Source: Ktedonobacter racemifer DSM 44963
Lineage (GTDB): Bacteria > Chloroflexota > Ktedonobacteria > Ktedonobacterales > Ktedonobacteraceae
DNA length: 64,000 nucleotides
Assembly: GCF_000178855.1 (NCBI RefSeq)
Contig: NZ_ADVG01000001.1
Span: forward strand, 3,633,481 to 3,697,480
Direction of reading: 5' to 3'
Positions 51,706 to 59,854 of this stretch are shown here, in pieces (the stretch's first letter is position 1; every line of letters starts with the position of its first letter). A model generated the notes under the pieces. The model searched no databases. It saw only the letters and a list, made by a program, of their open reading frames with translations, and was not told where the DNA came from. The translations under genes and the position numbers were made by a program.

Positions 51706-51813
51706 ATGATTCGGGAACTGGAGCTTGAATATGGCACTGTCAGTATCCATCACAAACGCTACGCACTGCCTAAGTCTCAAATTGGGCATGAGTGTTGTAC
51801 AGTAGAGATGTGA
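51706..51813 (+). pseudogene. Possible transposase C-terminal remnant
   Basis: The 35-codon frame reads MIRELELEYGTVSIHHKRYA and continues to a stop. The 'DGTVSI.xKRYxLP' style resembles the C-terminal beta-barrel of Mu/IS481-type transposases. No other part of such a gene remains. Low confidence. Confidence 0.3.
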
Positions 51814-51847
51814 TCAAAGCAAAGTAGTCAGGAAAGGACCAGTACCC

Positions 51848-52324
51848 ATGAATGAATCTGAGATCAGCCAGTATATCATTGCGACATTTGAGGGCGTGGA
51901 TGTGGTGGTCGCTTCGGGCGACAGCTTCTTCTTCTACAACCCGGATAGGAACGTACCACCAGATCACAGATGTATGTTTGTGACGATTGTGACAAGCGAT
52001 ATCAATGACCAGTTCTCCAATCTCAACCGCCCGTCGGTCTTTCGCTTGAATATCGGCATCGACAAGCAGACGTTTCGCTCGCTCTTCGGCAAACCCTCGC
52101 TTCCTTCTGGCAGCGACAGCGCGGCGATCAGCGGCGAGAACGAAAGCTCCTACGACTTCACTGCCTTGGATCAAATAATGCCTCACCCAGTGTATGGCCG
52201 AATGTTCTGGGTGTGCGTGCTCAACCCTGGTGAGGAGACGTTTGAAACGAAAGTGCGGCAACTTCTGGGCGAGGCGTATAACCTGGCAGTGAGCAAGTAC
52301 AAGAGACTGGCAGCTAGCAGGTAA
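51848..52324 (+). CDS. DUF6194-family protein
   Basis: The 158-residue protein follows GGAAAGGA. The N-terminus 'SQYIIATFEGVDVVVASGDS' with FFFYNPD, then 'FVTIVTSD', 'FRLNIGIDKQTFRSLFG' and a C-terminal 'LLGEAYNLAVSKYKR', match the uncharacterised DUF6194 family known from actinobacteria and other soil bacteria. It is a compact alpha/beta protein without signal or membrane segments. Function is unknown. It sits alone on the plus strand, beside the insertion-sequence scar and convergent to rpsI. Confidence 0.8.
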   Translation: MNESEISQYIIATFEGVDVVVASGDSFFFYNPDRNVPPDHRCMFVTIVTSDINDQFSNLNRPSVFRLNIGIDKQTFRSLFGKPSLPSGSDSAAISGENESSYDFTALDQIMPHPVYGRMFWVCVLNPGEETFETKVRQLLGEAYNLAVSKYKRLAASR

Positions 52325-52339
52325 GTAGAGGAAATCATT

Positions 52340-52385
52340 GTACCCTTGTACCCATGCGAAGCACCGCAGGTATCGAGAAGGAAAG
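52340..52385 (+). repeat. Orphan mini-hairpin of the palindrome family
   Basis: GCGAAGCACCGCAGGTATCGAG resembles the mini-hairpin beside the 26434 palindrome (GCACC-GCA-GGTGC), with decay on the right side. No long palindrome adjoins it. Confidence 0.45.
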
Positions 52386-52467
52386 ACCCCTGCCAGAAAA
52401 AATCCAGCAGGGGTTGAAGTCTTGGGTTCCAACAGGACCACCAAAGACGCTTGTTTCGCGGGGGAAA

Positions 52468-52875
52468 CTAACGCTTTGTGTACTGTGGGGCCTTGCGGGC
52501 GCGCTTGAGGCCTGGCTTTTTGCGCTCTTTCATGCGTGGATCGCGGGTCAAGAAACCAGCTTTACGCATGGAGGGCTTATTCTCGCCATCCTGGCGAACC
52601 AGGGCGCGAGCCAGGGCATGGCGGATCGCGCCAGCCTGACCGGCTGTGCCACCACCAACTACACGCACGGTAATGGTGTAGTTGCCGATGTTCAGCTCGC
52701 GGACGGGCGAGATGATCGTCGAGACATGTGTCTCGCGCTTGCCAAAGTACTCAAAAGCGGGTTTGCCGTTGATTGTAATGCTACCATCACCGTTGGGATA
52801 GAGGCGCACGCGAGCAACCGCCGTCTTGCGCCGACCCATGCCGTAATAGTACTCACCTTTAGGTGTTTCAGCCAA
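52468..52875 (-). CDS. rpsI: Ribosomal protein uS9
   Basis: The 135-residue protein has the typical S9 sequence: 'YYYGMGRRKTAVARVRL', 'GGGTAGQAGAIRHALARALV' and the basic C-terminal KKPGLKRARKAPQYTKR reaching the P-site tRNA. The start is a TTG at 52875, with GAGGAG upstream. It is the last gene of the minus-strand ribosomal block. Confidence 0.97.
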   Translation of the reverse strand: MAETPKGEYYYGMGRRKTAVARVRLYPNGDGSITINGKPAFEYFGKRETHVSTIISPVRELNIGNYTITVRVVGGGTAGQAGAIRHALARALVRQDGENKPSMRKAGFLTRDPRMKERKKPGLKRARKAPQYTKR

Positions 52876-52893
52876 GGTAGGATCTCCTCTTCT

Positions 52894-53364
52894 TTACTTC
52901 TCAGCGGCGGGCTGCTTCAACAGAGCTTCCGCCCCCGCCCAGACCACGGGTTTCTGGGCCTCATGTGGATGTGTTGAGCCAGCATAAATCTTCAGGTTCT
53001 TCATCACCTTCGCACCGAGGCGGTTGTGCATAACCATGCCATGGATCGCGTGCTCAAGAGCGCGCTCGGGATGTTTGCCCTCGACTACCTGGCGCAGCGT
53101 CTGCTGCTTCAAACCACCAGGATACTGTGAGTGGCGATAATAGACCTTCTGGTCCAGGCGCTTGCCCGTAACCGCGATCTTATCGGCATTGATGACGATA
53201 ACACAGTCGCCAGTGTTAAGATTCGGTGTGAAGGTAGGTTTATGCTTACCGCGCAAGATCTGCGCGACCTGCGATGCCAGACGACCCAATACCTGTCCCT
53301 CGGCATCGATAACATACCATGTGGGTTGCAGATCAGCGGCCTTGGCGCTATATGTCTTATTCAT
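52894..53364 (-). CDS. rplM: Ribosomal protein uL13
   Basis: The 156-residue protein has 'WYVIDAEGQVLGRLASQVA', 'GDCVIVINADKIAVTGKR' and 'HAIHGMVMHNRLG'. Its ATG overlaps the truA stop codon (ATGA), so translation is coupled. It pairs with rpsI, 18 bp downstream. Confidence 0.97.
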   Translation of the reverse strand: MNKTYSAKAADLQPTWYVIDAEGQVLGRLASQVAQILRGKHKPTFTPNLNTGDCVIVINADKIAVTGKRLDQKVYYRHSQYPGGLKQQTLRQVVEGKHPERALEHAIHGMVMHNRLGAKVMKNLKIYAGSTHPHEAQKPVVWAGAEALLKQPAAEK

Positions 53365-54155
53365 TGTCCATTAACTCCAAATTTTTCAGGATACTCAACC
53401 CGTACCAGACACAGCCCAAGCGATGGGGCCGCTGAACCAGGGTGCGTTTTCTCCGCCCGCTGCACAATCTCGGCAAACTCCGCAACACTTAGGCGTTGCT
53501 GTCCTACCAACAGGAGTGTGCCAACCATCCTGCGTACCTGCCCCGTGAGAAAGGCATCAGCAGTAAAGTCACAATAGATGAGTTCTGCTTGCTGATGATC
53601 ACGCAAACAGCGGGCCTCTAACATTGTACGAATACAGTGATGTGGTCCTGGCTTGAGTGGATTGGAATCATTGGGACTATGTCCAAACGCTCCAAAATCC
53701 TTCCGACCTAGTAAATAGCGACACGCATCATCCATCAGGGTCACGTCTAACTCGCGTGAACAGTGATAGGCATAGCGCGCGCGTAGGGCCGTGGGAAAGC
53801 ACTCATTCCAGATCGTATAGCGATACGAACGGCTCTGCGCGCTAAAGCGAGCATGAAAGCCTTCCGGCATCTCTTTCGCCCAGCGAACCACGACAGTACT
53901 GGGTAAAACGGCATTCAGTGCTCGCCGCCAGACCTCAACGGTCAGACGCGACTCCGTACGGAAGTGGATAACCTGGCCGCTGGCATGAACGCCAACATCG
54001 GTCCGACCCGCTCCCATTACCGTGATTTGTACGCCACTGATCTGCGTTACCGCAGCTTCCAGTGTTCCTTGCACCGTCGGACCATGGCTCGCGCTTTGCC
54101 GCTGAAAACCATGGTAGTCAGTGCCATCATACTCAATACCGCACGCAATAATCAT
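53361..54155 (-). CDS. truA: tRNA pseudouridine synthase A
   Basis: The 264-residue protein makes pseudouridine at positions 38-40 in tRNA anticodon arms. The catalytic Asp lies in GAGRTDVGVHASGQV. 'IEYDGTDYHGFQRQ' opens the protein, and 'FTADAFLTGQVRRMVGTLLLVG' is the C-terminal signature. It lies between rplQ and rplM, the common order in Gram-positive-like genomes, and overlaps rplM by 4 nt. Confidence 0.96.
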   Translation of the reverse strand: MIIACGIEYDGTDYHGFQRQSASHGPTVQGTLEAAVTQISGVQITVMGAGRTDVGVHASGQVIHFRTESRLTVEVWRRALNAVLPSTVVVRWAKEMPEGFHARFSAQSRSYRYTIWNECFPTALRARYAYHCSRELDVTLMDDACRYLLGRKDFGAFGHSPNDSNPLKPGPHHCIRTMLEARCLRDHQQAELIYCDFTADAFLTGQVRRMVGTLLLVGQQRLSVAEFAEIVQRAEKTHPGSAAPSLGLCLVRVEYPEKFGVNGQ

Positions 54156-54362
54156 ACATTTTCAAAAGTACAGCTTTTTCGTACATTCTGTACGCTTCTT
54201 GACTAGAGTGAAAGCGACTTTTAATTTTTTCTTTCTTCCGCACCTGGTACGCCCTTGCTGATCGAGCCTGCGCCGGCGACCCATCATGAATAACCTCATG
54301 AAAAAGCTACGAACGTTCTGTCGTAGCGCTGTCGCCCCTACGCTGTGTGTAGGCTCTCCGGG

Positions 54363-54989
54363 TTATACCAGGGCGATCTGCGCAATCTCCGCTGCATCAC
54401 CCTTACGCCGTCCCAGCTTGGTAATGCGCGTGTAGCCACCTGGGCGTCCGACATAGCGAGGAGCAAGCTCGTCGAACATCTTCTTCACGACCAGCTCATC
54501 AGGGAGCGCGCTCAGGATCTGGCGGCGAGCGTGAAGCTCGATCACCATTGCCTCGTAGGCAGCCGCCAGAGCCTTCTCCGCCTCAGACTCGTTCGAGAAG
54601 ATCTTCAGCAGTTCTTCACGGCGAGCCTGGTGCTTCTGCTCCAGGAACTTACGGCCCTTATCGGTCAGAGGAGCCTTCTGCTGTTTAGCGCGCTCTTCGT
54701 TGCTCCCGACAGTCGCCTTCAGTGAGAAGCGGCCTCGGCGGGCAAACGCCAGGATCTGCTCGGCCTTCTCGGTATCGCTGACCACCTTAGCCAGGTGCTC
54801 ACGAGCAGCCAGACGGCCCTTGACGGCCGTGCTAATCAGCTTCTCTGCTTCGCCGCGAATAGCTTCTACACGCGAGGTAGTTGTATTAATATGGTCATAC
54901 CGGAACAGGCCTGCCATCAGGTTACGGCGCGCAGAACGACGGCGCGGCTCAGGCATGTTCATCCGGTTTCCGGCAATTCGGTGCCTCAA
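54363..54989 (-). CDS. rplQ: Ribosomal protein bL17 with large central insertion
   Basis: The 208-residue protein starts at a TTG one base after the rpoA stop codon. The family opening RHRIAGNRM supports this start. Residues 1-56 and 151-208 ('ELHARRQILSALPDELVVKK', 'PGGYTRITKLGRRKGDAA') match normal L17 of about 120 residues. Residues 57-150 are an inserted, charged, helix-rich segment absent from standard L17. GGAGGA within the end of rpoA serves as the ribosome site. Confidence 0.95.
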   Translation of the reverse strand: MRHRIAGNRMNMPEPRRRSARRNLMAGLFRYDHINTTTSRVEAIRGEAEKLISTAVKGRLAAREHLAKVVSDTEKAEQILAFARRGRFSLKATVGSNEERAKQQKAPLTDKGRKFLEQKHQARREELLKIFSNESEAEKALAAAYEAMVIELHARRQILSALPDELVVKKMFDELAPRYVGRPGGYTRITKLGRRKGDAAEIAQIALV

Positions 54990-54990
54990 C

Positions 54991-55971
54991 TCATTCCTCC
55001 ATTTCGTGGTCGCCGTCTACGTCGGCTCCAACCGCGCTTGTGCGCGGATTAGGCAAGAAGTTGCGCGCTAGCAAGCGCTCACGCAGCTCTTGCAAGCTCT
55101 TCTCACCAAAGTTGCGTACGCCAAGAAGATCTTCCTCATTCATCGAGAGCACCTGACCTACCTTCGTAATATTGCTACGCTTCAGGCAGTTATAGGCACG
55201 TACCGAGAGATCGAGTTCCTCAATCGGTGTATCGTAGATCTTTTGTGGGATGGGCAGGCTGCTCAGCGGAGCCTTTTCTGGCTCGGGCAGAGAGGCGCGA
55301 TAGTTGGCAAGCAACGTAAAATGTCTTACCAGGACATCAGCGCTCTGGCGCAAGGCCTCATCCGGTGTAATAGTTCCATCGGTCGTGACCTCAAGAACGA
55401 TCTTATCGTAGTTTGTCATCTGGCCAACACGAGTGTGCTCAACCGTGTAATTGACCTTTTGTACTGGTGTATAGATGGCATCAACGGGGATCACACCAAT
55501 GGGTTGATCCTCCTTCGAGTCAGCAGGCACGTAGCTGCGACCAGTCTCCACCACCAGTTCCATGTCTAGATGAGCATTATCGTTATCCAGAGATGCGATA
55601 TGCAACTCCGGGTTCACGATCTCCACCGTGCTTGGTGCGACGATATCCGCCGCCGTGACCTCGCGCTCGCCATTGACCTCCAGGCGCATCGTGACGGGAT
55701 GCTCGGAGAAACTGCGCAGGCGCAACTTCTTGATATTCAAGACGATATCGGTCACGTCCTCCAACACACCGGGGACATCCTGAAACTCATGCTGCACGCC
55801 CTCGATCCGAATAGAGGTCACGGCTGCACCAGGCAGCGATGACAGCAATACACGCCGAAGCGCGTTGCCCAGGGTCTGGCCGTACCCCGCCTCTAACGGC
55901 TCGATGTCGTAACTCGCATAATTCCCTTGTGTCTTGGTGTTCTTTATACGAGGCAGAGTAATATCTAGCAA
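54991..55971 (-). CDS. rpoA: RNA polymerase alpha subunit
   Basis: The 326-residue protein has an N-terminal dimer domain ('PLEAGYGQTLGNALRRVLLSS') and a C-terminal domain ('IEELDLSVRAYNCLKRSNI', 'LLGVRNFGEKSLQELRERL') that contacts UP elements and activators. The last 20 residues are acidic. It lies between rpsD and rplQ in the standard order. Confidence 0.98.
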   Translation of the reverse strand: MLDITLPRIKNTKTQGNYASYDIEPLEAGYGQTLGNALRRVLLSSLPGAAVTSIRIEGVQHEFQDVPGVLEDVTDIVLNIKKLRLRSFSEHPVTMRLEVNGEREVTAADIVAPSTVEIVNPELHIASLDNDNAHLDMELVVETGRSYVPADSKEDQPIGVIPVDAIYTPVQKVNYTVEHTRVGQMTNYDKIVLEVTTDGTITPDEALRQSADVLVRHFTLLANYRASLPEPEKAPLSSLPIPQKIYDTPIEELDLSVRAYNCLKRSNITKVGQVLSMNEEDLLGVRNFGEKSLQELRERLLARNFLPNPRTSAVGADVDGDHEMEE

Positions 55972-56174
55972 GGTTCAAACCTGCCTTTCTTTTTCTACCA
56001 CTATCCATCCGCAAGCGTGCTCTCTCTCCCAGGTTTGCTGCATTACCGCAGCCTTAGGAGCACGCACTGGAAGAGGGAGACGCCACGAATGGCGGTAGTC
56101 CAAGAGTGCTATGCCCCCAAGCGGCTCCATATAAGGAGCTACGCCCAGGGATCGACCCACCGCAACTCAACGTG

Positions 56175-56807
56175 TTATCGCTGATAGTACTCGACGACCA
56201 TCTGCTCATCGAAGGGCAGCTCGAGATCTGTTCGTGAAGGTAACGTCAGAACACGACCAGACATCGCATTCACATCCAGGCGCAGCCAGGTTGGAATACC
56301 CTTCTGAGACAACAGCAGCGCGCGGCTCTTGAAGTACTCAAGGCTCTTGTTGGAATCACGCACCGCGATCACGTCGTTTGGCTTGGCGATGAAGGACGGA
56401 ATGTCCGTTTTGCGGCCATTGACAACGAAGTGACCATGGTTGACCAACTGGCGAGCCTGCGCGCGCGAATCGGCAAAGCCCAGGCGATAGACCAGGTTGT
56501 CGAGCCTCATCTCAAGGATCTGCAACAGGTTCTCGCTGGTCTTACCAGGGCGGCGGGCCGCGGCGACGAAGTGTTTGCTGAACTGGCGCTCCAACACTCC
56601 ATACGTACGACGCACGCGCTGCTTCTCGCGCAACTGCTTCGCATAACCCGACTCCTTACGCGCACGGCTCGTGCCATGCTGTCCAGGGCGAGTATTGCGA
56701 CCATGGCGCTCAAGTGTGCACTTCTGGATACACTTGTCGCCCTTTAAGAATAGTTTTACCCCCTCACGTCTGCATAATTTGCAGACCGGGCCGGTATAAC
56801 GCGCCAT
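56175..56807 (-). CDS. rpsD: Ribosomal protein uS4
   Basis: The 210-residue protein has an N-terminal zinc-type Cys cluster (CKLCRREGVKLFLKGDKC), 'RPGQHG', and the S4 RNA-binding fold ('RLDNLVYRLGFADSRAQARQ'). It is a primary 16S-binding protein that starts 30S assembly. TGAGGAGG precedes ATG 56807. Confidence 0.97.
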   Translation of the reverse strand: MARYTGPVCKLCRREGVKLFLKGDKCIQKCTLERHGRNTRPGQHGTSRARKESGYAKQLREKQRVRRTYGVLERQFSKHFVAAARRPGKTSENLLQILEMRLDNLVYRLGFADSRAQARQLVNHGHFVVNGRKTDIPSFIAKPNDVIAVRDSNKSLEYFKSRALLLSQKGIPTWLRLDVNAMSGRVLTLPSRTDLELPFDEQMVVEYYQR

Positions 56808-56832
56808 CTATATATCCTCCTCAAAACCCAGG

Positions 56833-57234
56833 CTATACACGACGCCGTTTGGGCGGGCGGCAGCCATTGTGCGGAATAGGTGTTACGTCGGTAATCGATG
56901 TGACATTGAGACCTGAGGCCTGCAATGAGCGGATGGCCGCCTCACGACCGGAGCCGGGTCCCTTCACAAACACATCGATCTGCTTAAGCCCATGATCCAT
57001 GGCGCGGCGCGCCGCCGTCTCGGCAGTCACCTGAGCGGCATATGGCGTGCTCTTGCGCGAGCCTTTAAAGCCCTGCGCTCCCGCGCTGCCCCAGGAGATG
57101 ACATTCCCATTGGGATCCGTGAGCGTCACAATCGTGTTGTTAAACGTAGCCTGAATATGAGCTTGTCCACGCGGTATGGATTTTCTTTCACGCCGCCTGA
57201 CTTTGCCAGTAGTAGCTTTCTTCTTGTCTGCCAT
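56833..57234 (-). CDS. rpsK: Ribosomal protein uS11
   Basis: The 133-residue protein has 'AHIQATFNNTIVTLTDPNGN', 'GFKGSRKSTPYAAQ' and the C-terminal 'DVTPIPHNGCRPPKRRRV'. It is part of the 30S platform near the mRNA exit. Confidence 0.97.
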   Translation of the reverse strand: MADKKKATTGKVRRRERKSIPRGQAHIQATFNNTIVTLTDPNGNVISWGSAGAQGFKGSRKSTPYAAQVTAETAARRAMDHGLKQIDVFVKGPGSGREAAIRSLQASGLNVTSITDVTPIPHNGCRPPKRRRV

Positions 57235-57254
57235 GCTTTCTATCTCTCCCGGCG

Positions 57255-57635
57255 TTACTTCTTACCGGCCTTCTTCTTACCGGCAACGGTTCTCTTTGGT
57301 CCACGGCGCGTGCGCGCATTCGTACGAGTACGCTGACCATGTACAGGAAGGTTACGACGATGGCGCAGGCCACGATAGCAGCCGATATCAATCAAACGCT
57401 TGATATTCGTCTGAATTTCGCGGCGCAGGTCACCCTCAACCTTGTGTTCACGGTCGATGACCTCGCGCAACCGGTTTACCTCTTCTTCAGTCAGGTCCTT
57501 AACGCGGGTGTCCGGATTGATTCTTGTCTTCTCCAGGATCTTCTGGCTTGTAGTAAGCCCGATACCATAGATATAGCACAGCGAGATCTCCACGCGCTTC
57601 TCACGTGGAATGTCAACGCCAGCAATTCTAGCCAT
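57255..57635 (-). CDS. rpsM: Ribosomal protein uS13
   Basis: The 126-residue protein starts at 57635, with GGAGGG upstream and the family opening MARIAGVDIPREKRVE. 'GCYRGLRHRRNLPVHGQRTR' and 'NARTRRGPKRTVAGKKK' complete it. The frame reads 16 codons further upstream, but without family support. Confidence 0.97.
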   Translation of the reverse strand: MARIAGVDIPREKRVEISLCYIYGIGLTTSQKILEKTRINPDTRVKDLTEEEVNRLREVIDREHKVEGDLRREIQTNIKRLIDIGCYRGLRHRRNLPVHGQRTRTNARTRRGPKRTVAGKKKAGKK

Positions 57636-57727
57636 CTTTCCCTCCAGCTTCGAGTTCCCCCTTCCACTCACCCGCCACAACAAGGAACTCTCTGGACGGG
57701 AACGGAATGGAAACTCGCAACGCCATT

Positions 57728-57844
57728 TTAGCCTTGCTTCTGTTTATGCTTTGGATCTTTACTACAGATCACCATTACCACACGGTGACGGCGGATAATC
57801 TTACATCCGTCACAACGTGGCTTTACCGAGGCACTCACTTTCAT
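57728..57844 (-). CDS. rpmJ: Ribosomal protein bL36
   Basis: The 38-residue gene is short and easy to miss. It begins MKVSASVKPRCDGCKIIRRH and has the zinc ligands C..C, a later Cys and the His near the end (SKDPKHKQ). It lies between infA and rpsM, as usual. GGAG-like sequence lies just upstream. Confidence 0.95.
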   Translation of the reverse strand: MKVSASVKPRCDGCKIIRRHRVVMVICSKDPKHKQKQG

Positions 57845-58016
57845 GACTTGCTCTCCTCAAGATAGTTAAGTCTCTACTAACCTTCCAGGCACACAAAAGT
57901 ACAACAGCACGCTTGTGAGCATGCCTCGACTTCCTAGACGGTGCCTGTCGCTTTCTCATACACCTGTCTGGGTCACAGGTAGCAACGGGAACAAAGAAGG
58001 ATGCCTAACTCCACCA

Positions 58017-58235
58017 TCAACCCTTAACTCGCCATGTGATACGGCCTCGCTTCAGGTCATATGGGGATAGCACTACTCGTACCTTATCACCTGGAACGAT
58101 ACGCACGAAGTTCATTCTGATACGCCCTGAGAGGACTGCCAGGACTTCATGTTGCTCGTCTATTCTCACCTTGAACATGGCATTGGGGAGGGCCTCTAGT
58201 ACAGTACCCTCGACAGCTATTTCATCTTTTGGCAT
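58017..58235 (-). CDS. infA: Translation initiation factor IF-1
   Basis: The 72-residue OB-fold protein binds the A site during initiation. 'EGTVLEALPNAMFKVRIDEQ' and 'RIVPGDKVRVVLSPYDLKRG' are the family signatures. GGAAAGGATG precedes ATG 58235. It is separated from adk by a 960-bp non-coding stretch. Confidence 0.97.
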   Translation of the reverse strand: MPKDEIAVEGTVLEALPNAMFKVRIDEQHEVLAVLSGRIRMNFVRIVPGDKVRVVLSPYDLKRGRITWRVKG

Positions 58236-58385
58236 AGCATCCTTTCCCTGATCATCGGGACATTTTTCTCTCCTGCTCTCGGCTCATCACAAGGATCGTC
58301 TACGCGTGGCAGCCAGCACGCGGCAGCTCTTCTCTATAAAATGCATCTGAGAGAGAGGACGGCTATCCGCGCTTACTACCTATTA

Positions 58386-58450
58386 GGAAACCTGAGCGCG
58401 CTTGTCCCCGAATGGGGGAAGCGCTAGCCACGAGAGTGGCGTTGGTTTCC
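58386..58450 (+). repeat. Three-way-junction repeat, copy 3
   Basis: P1 GGAAACC/GGTTTCC. P2 AGCGC...GCGCT with an inner CCCCGAATGGGG. P3 GCCAC-GAGA-GTGGC. Junction TG, A, GTT. It lies antisense to the ribosomal operon. Confidence 0.8.
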
Positions 58451-58620
58451 GCACAAGAACTTTCAGGCGGACAACGACAGATACATTTTGCTCAAGCCGC
58501 TCTACAGGTACACAAAGCGGCTCCCCTTGAGGCAGCACACCTCAGCACCGCTTGTGACTCTTATCCCATTTGAGTGTATTTGCTCAGCTAAAGCTTTGTT
58601 ACTCTTACAAGTACAAAAGG

Positions 58621-58640
58621 GCAGCAGTATGTACTGCTGC
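58621..58640. repeat. 9-bp hairpin GCAGCAGTA/TACTGCTGC
   Basis: GCAGCAGTATGTACTGCTGC forms a perfect 9-bp stem with loop TG. Role unknown. Confidence 0.5.
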
Positions 58641-58673
58641 AGCCAACTACGAATTATAGCATACATTCTCCAG

Positions 58674-58721
58674 GAAGTCGAGAGGGCAATTCTCTGATGC
58701 CAGAATAGACCTCTCGACTTC
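58674..58721. repeat. 12-bp inverted repeat
   Basis: GAAGTCGAGAGG (58674-58685) and CCTCTCGACTTC (58710-58721) flank 24 nt that contain a shorter ATTCT/AGAAT inverted repeat. Confidence 0.55.
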
Positions 58722-59043
58722 GCCATTAGAACATTCGTAGTCGTCCGTGTCACCCACAACTCTCTTGTACTCCACTCTTCGTGTACCGACGTACAACGAC
58801 GTGCGGAGTAACCCGGATAGCCCTTTGTGGGTTATCAGGCAGTACACTTTCTGCCCCAGTCCTTCTTCCAGTAAAGAGCCGCCTTCGCAGAGAAGACCTC
58901 GCCCCCTCAGGGAGAGGCTTCCTCTGTTGAGCGGCTTTCAGCTCTTCTGCCTGCGTACTCGTTTATCCAGTTTCCACCTGGCTGGCTCCAAACCGAGAGC
59001 ACCACCCGGCGGCGGCGAGTACCTACCTGGTATACCTTCTTAT

Positions 59044-59092
59044 GCGAAAAGCAGCCCCACTACCGTGGCTAGTGCTTCACGCTCAGTTTTTC
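59044..59092 (-). repeat. Three-way-junction repeat, degenerate copy 4
   Basis: On the minus strand: P1 GAAAAAC/GCTTTTC (one mismatch). P2 AGCGTGAAGCACT. P3 GCCAC-GGTA-GTGG. Junction TG and A. It is flanked by CTACCTGGT/ACCAGGTAG inverted words. Confidence 0.6.
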
Positions 59093-59112
59093 ACCAGGTA
59101 GTACCCAGTATA

Positions 59113-59178
59113 CGAAAACCAACGCCACTCTCGTGGCTAGCGCTTCCCCATTCGGGGACAAGCGCGCTCAGGTTTTCG
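59113..59178 (-). repeat. Three-way-junction repeat, copy 5
   Basis: Nearly identical to copy 3 but on the opposite strand. P1 is the longer CGAAAACC/GGTTTTCG. It lies 17 bp downstream of the adk stop codon. Confidence 0.8.
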
Positions 59179-59194
59179 AAAGGGAGTACCCAGT

Positions 59195-59854
59195 TTAGCA
59201 CTGACCAGCACGTTCGCTAATCACGTTGACCAGCTCCTGCTGTACACGATCAATGCTCTGGTTCCCATTCACCCGAATCAACTTCTGCTGGCCATCGTAG
59301 TAATCGATCAGGTGAATCGTATCATTAAAGAAGATATCCAGGCGCTTCTGTATCGCCTCTCCACGGTCGTCGGAGCGCTGATACAGCTCGCTACCATCGA
59401 TATCACAGATCCCCGCAATCTGCGGGGGGTTGGTTTCAATGTTATAGACATGCTGGTGAGCTTTGCAGATATATCTGCCCGAGAGGCGCTTGAGCAACTC
59501 GGCTCGCGGCACCTCCAGGTAGAGCGCGTAGTCAACCCGCTTGCCTACATTTGCCAATCCTTTATCTAATGCCTGGGACTGGGCAATAGTACGGGGGAAG
59601 CCATCCAGAATCACGCCATTCGCACAGTCCGGGGCTTGCAGGCGATCCAGCACCATGGCGATGGTCAGGTCATCGGGGACCAGGTGACCATCATCCATGT
59701 ACTTTTTCGCCTTCAGCCCCAACTCCGTCTGCTGGCTTATGGCGCTGCGAAACAAATCGCCACTAGCCACGTGACGAATATCGAGCGACTGCGATAGCTT
59801 CTCGGCCTGTGTTCCTTTGCCAGACCCTTGAGCACCGATCAGGATAATGTTCAC
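59195..59854 (-). CDS. adk: Adenylate kinase
   Basis: The 219-residue enzyme interconverts ATP + AMP and 2 ADP. The P-loop is GAQGSGKGTQAEKL, the NMP-binding part has 'HVASGDLFRSAI', and 'GVILDGFPRT' follows. The LID segment lies around 'SGRYICKAHQHVYNIETNPP' and lacks the four-Cys zinc site. GTG 59854 is the start, with GGAGG 6 nt upstream and the family opening VNIILIGAQ. The gene follows secY as usual. Confidence 0.97.
   Translation of the reverse strand: MNIILIGAQGSGKGTQAEKLSQSLDIRHVASGDLFRSAISQQTELGLKAKKYMDDGHLVPDDLTIAMVLDRLQAPDCANGVILDGFPRTIAQSQALDKGLANVGKRVDYALYLEVPRAELLKRLSGRYICKAHQHVYNIETNPPQIAGICDIDGSELYQRSDDRGEAIQKRLDIFFNDTIHLIDYYDGQQKLIRVNGNQSIDRVQQELVNVISERAGQC

Larger units (their letters stand above)
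58236..59194. other. Repeat-rich gap between adk and infA, 959 bp
   Basis: This is the place where map usually lies, but no methionine aminopeptidase frame exists on either strand. It contains three-way-junction repeats at 58386-58450, 59044-59092 and 59113-59178, and hairpins at 58621-58640 and 58674-58721. The direct and inverted words TACCTGGT and AGTACCCAG appear around the repeats. Confidence 0.75.

Noticed and set aside
59113..59178. Hammerhead ribozyme
   Set aside because: The three-way shape and a CTGA word recall a type I hammerhead, but the CUGAUGA and GAAA core segments are missing in all copies.
58747..59220. 157-codon plus-strand frame in the adk-infA gap
   Set aside because: It runs through two structured repeats, lacks a ribosome site and has a biased Pro/Arg/Ser composition without any domain.
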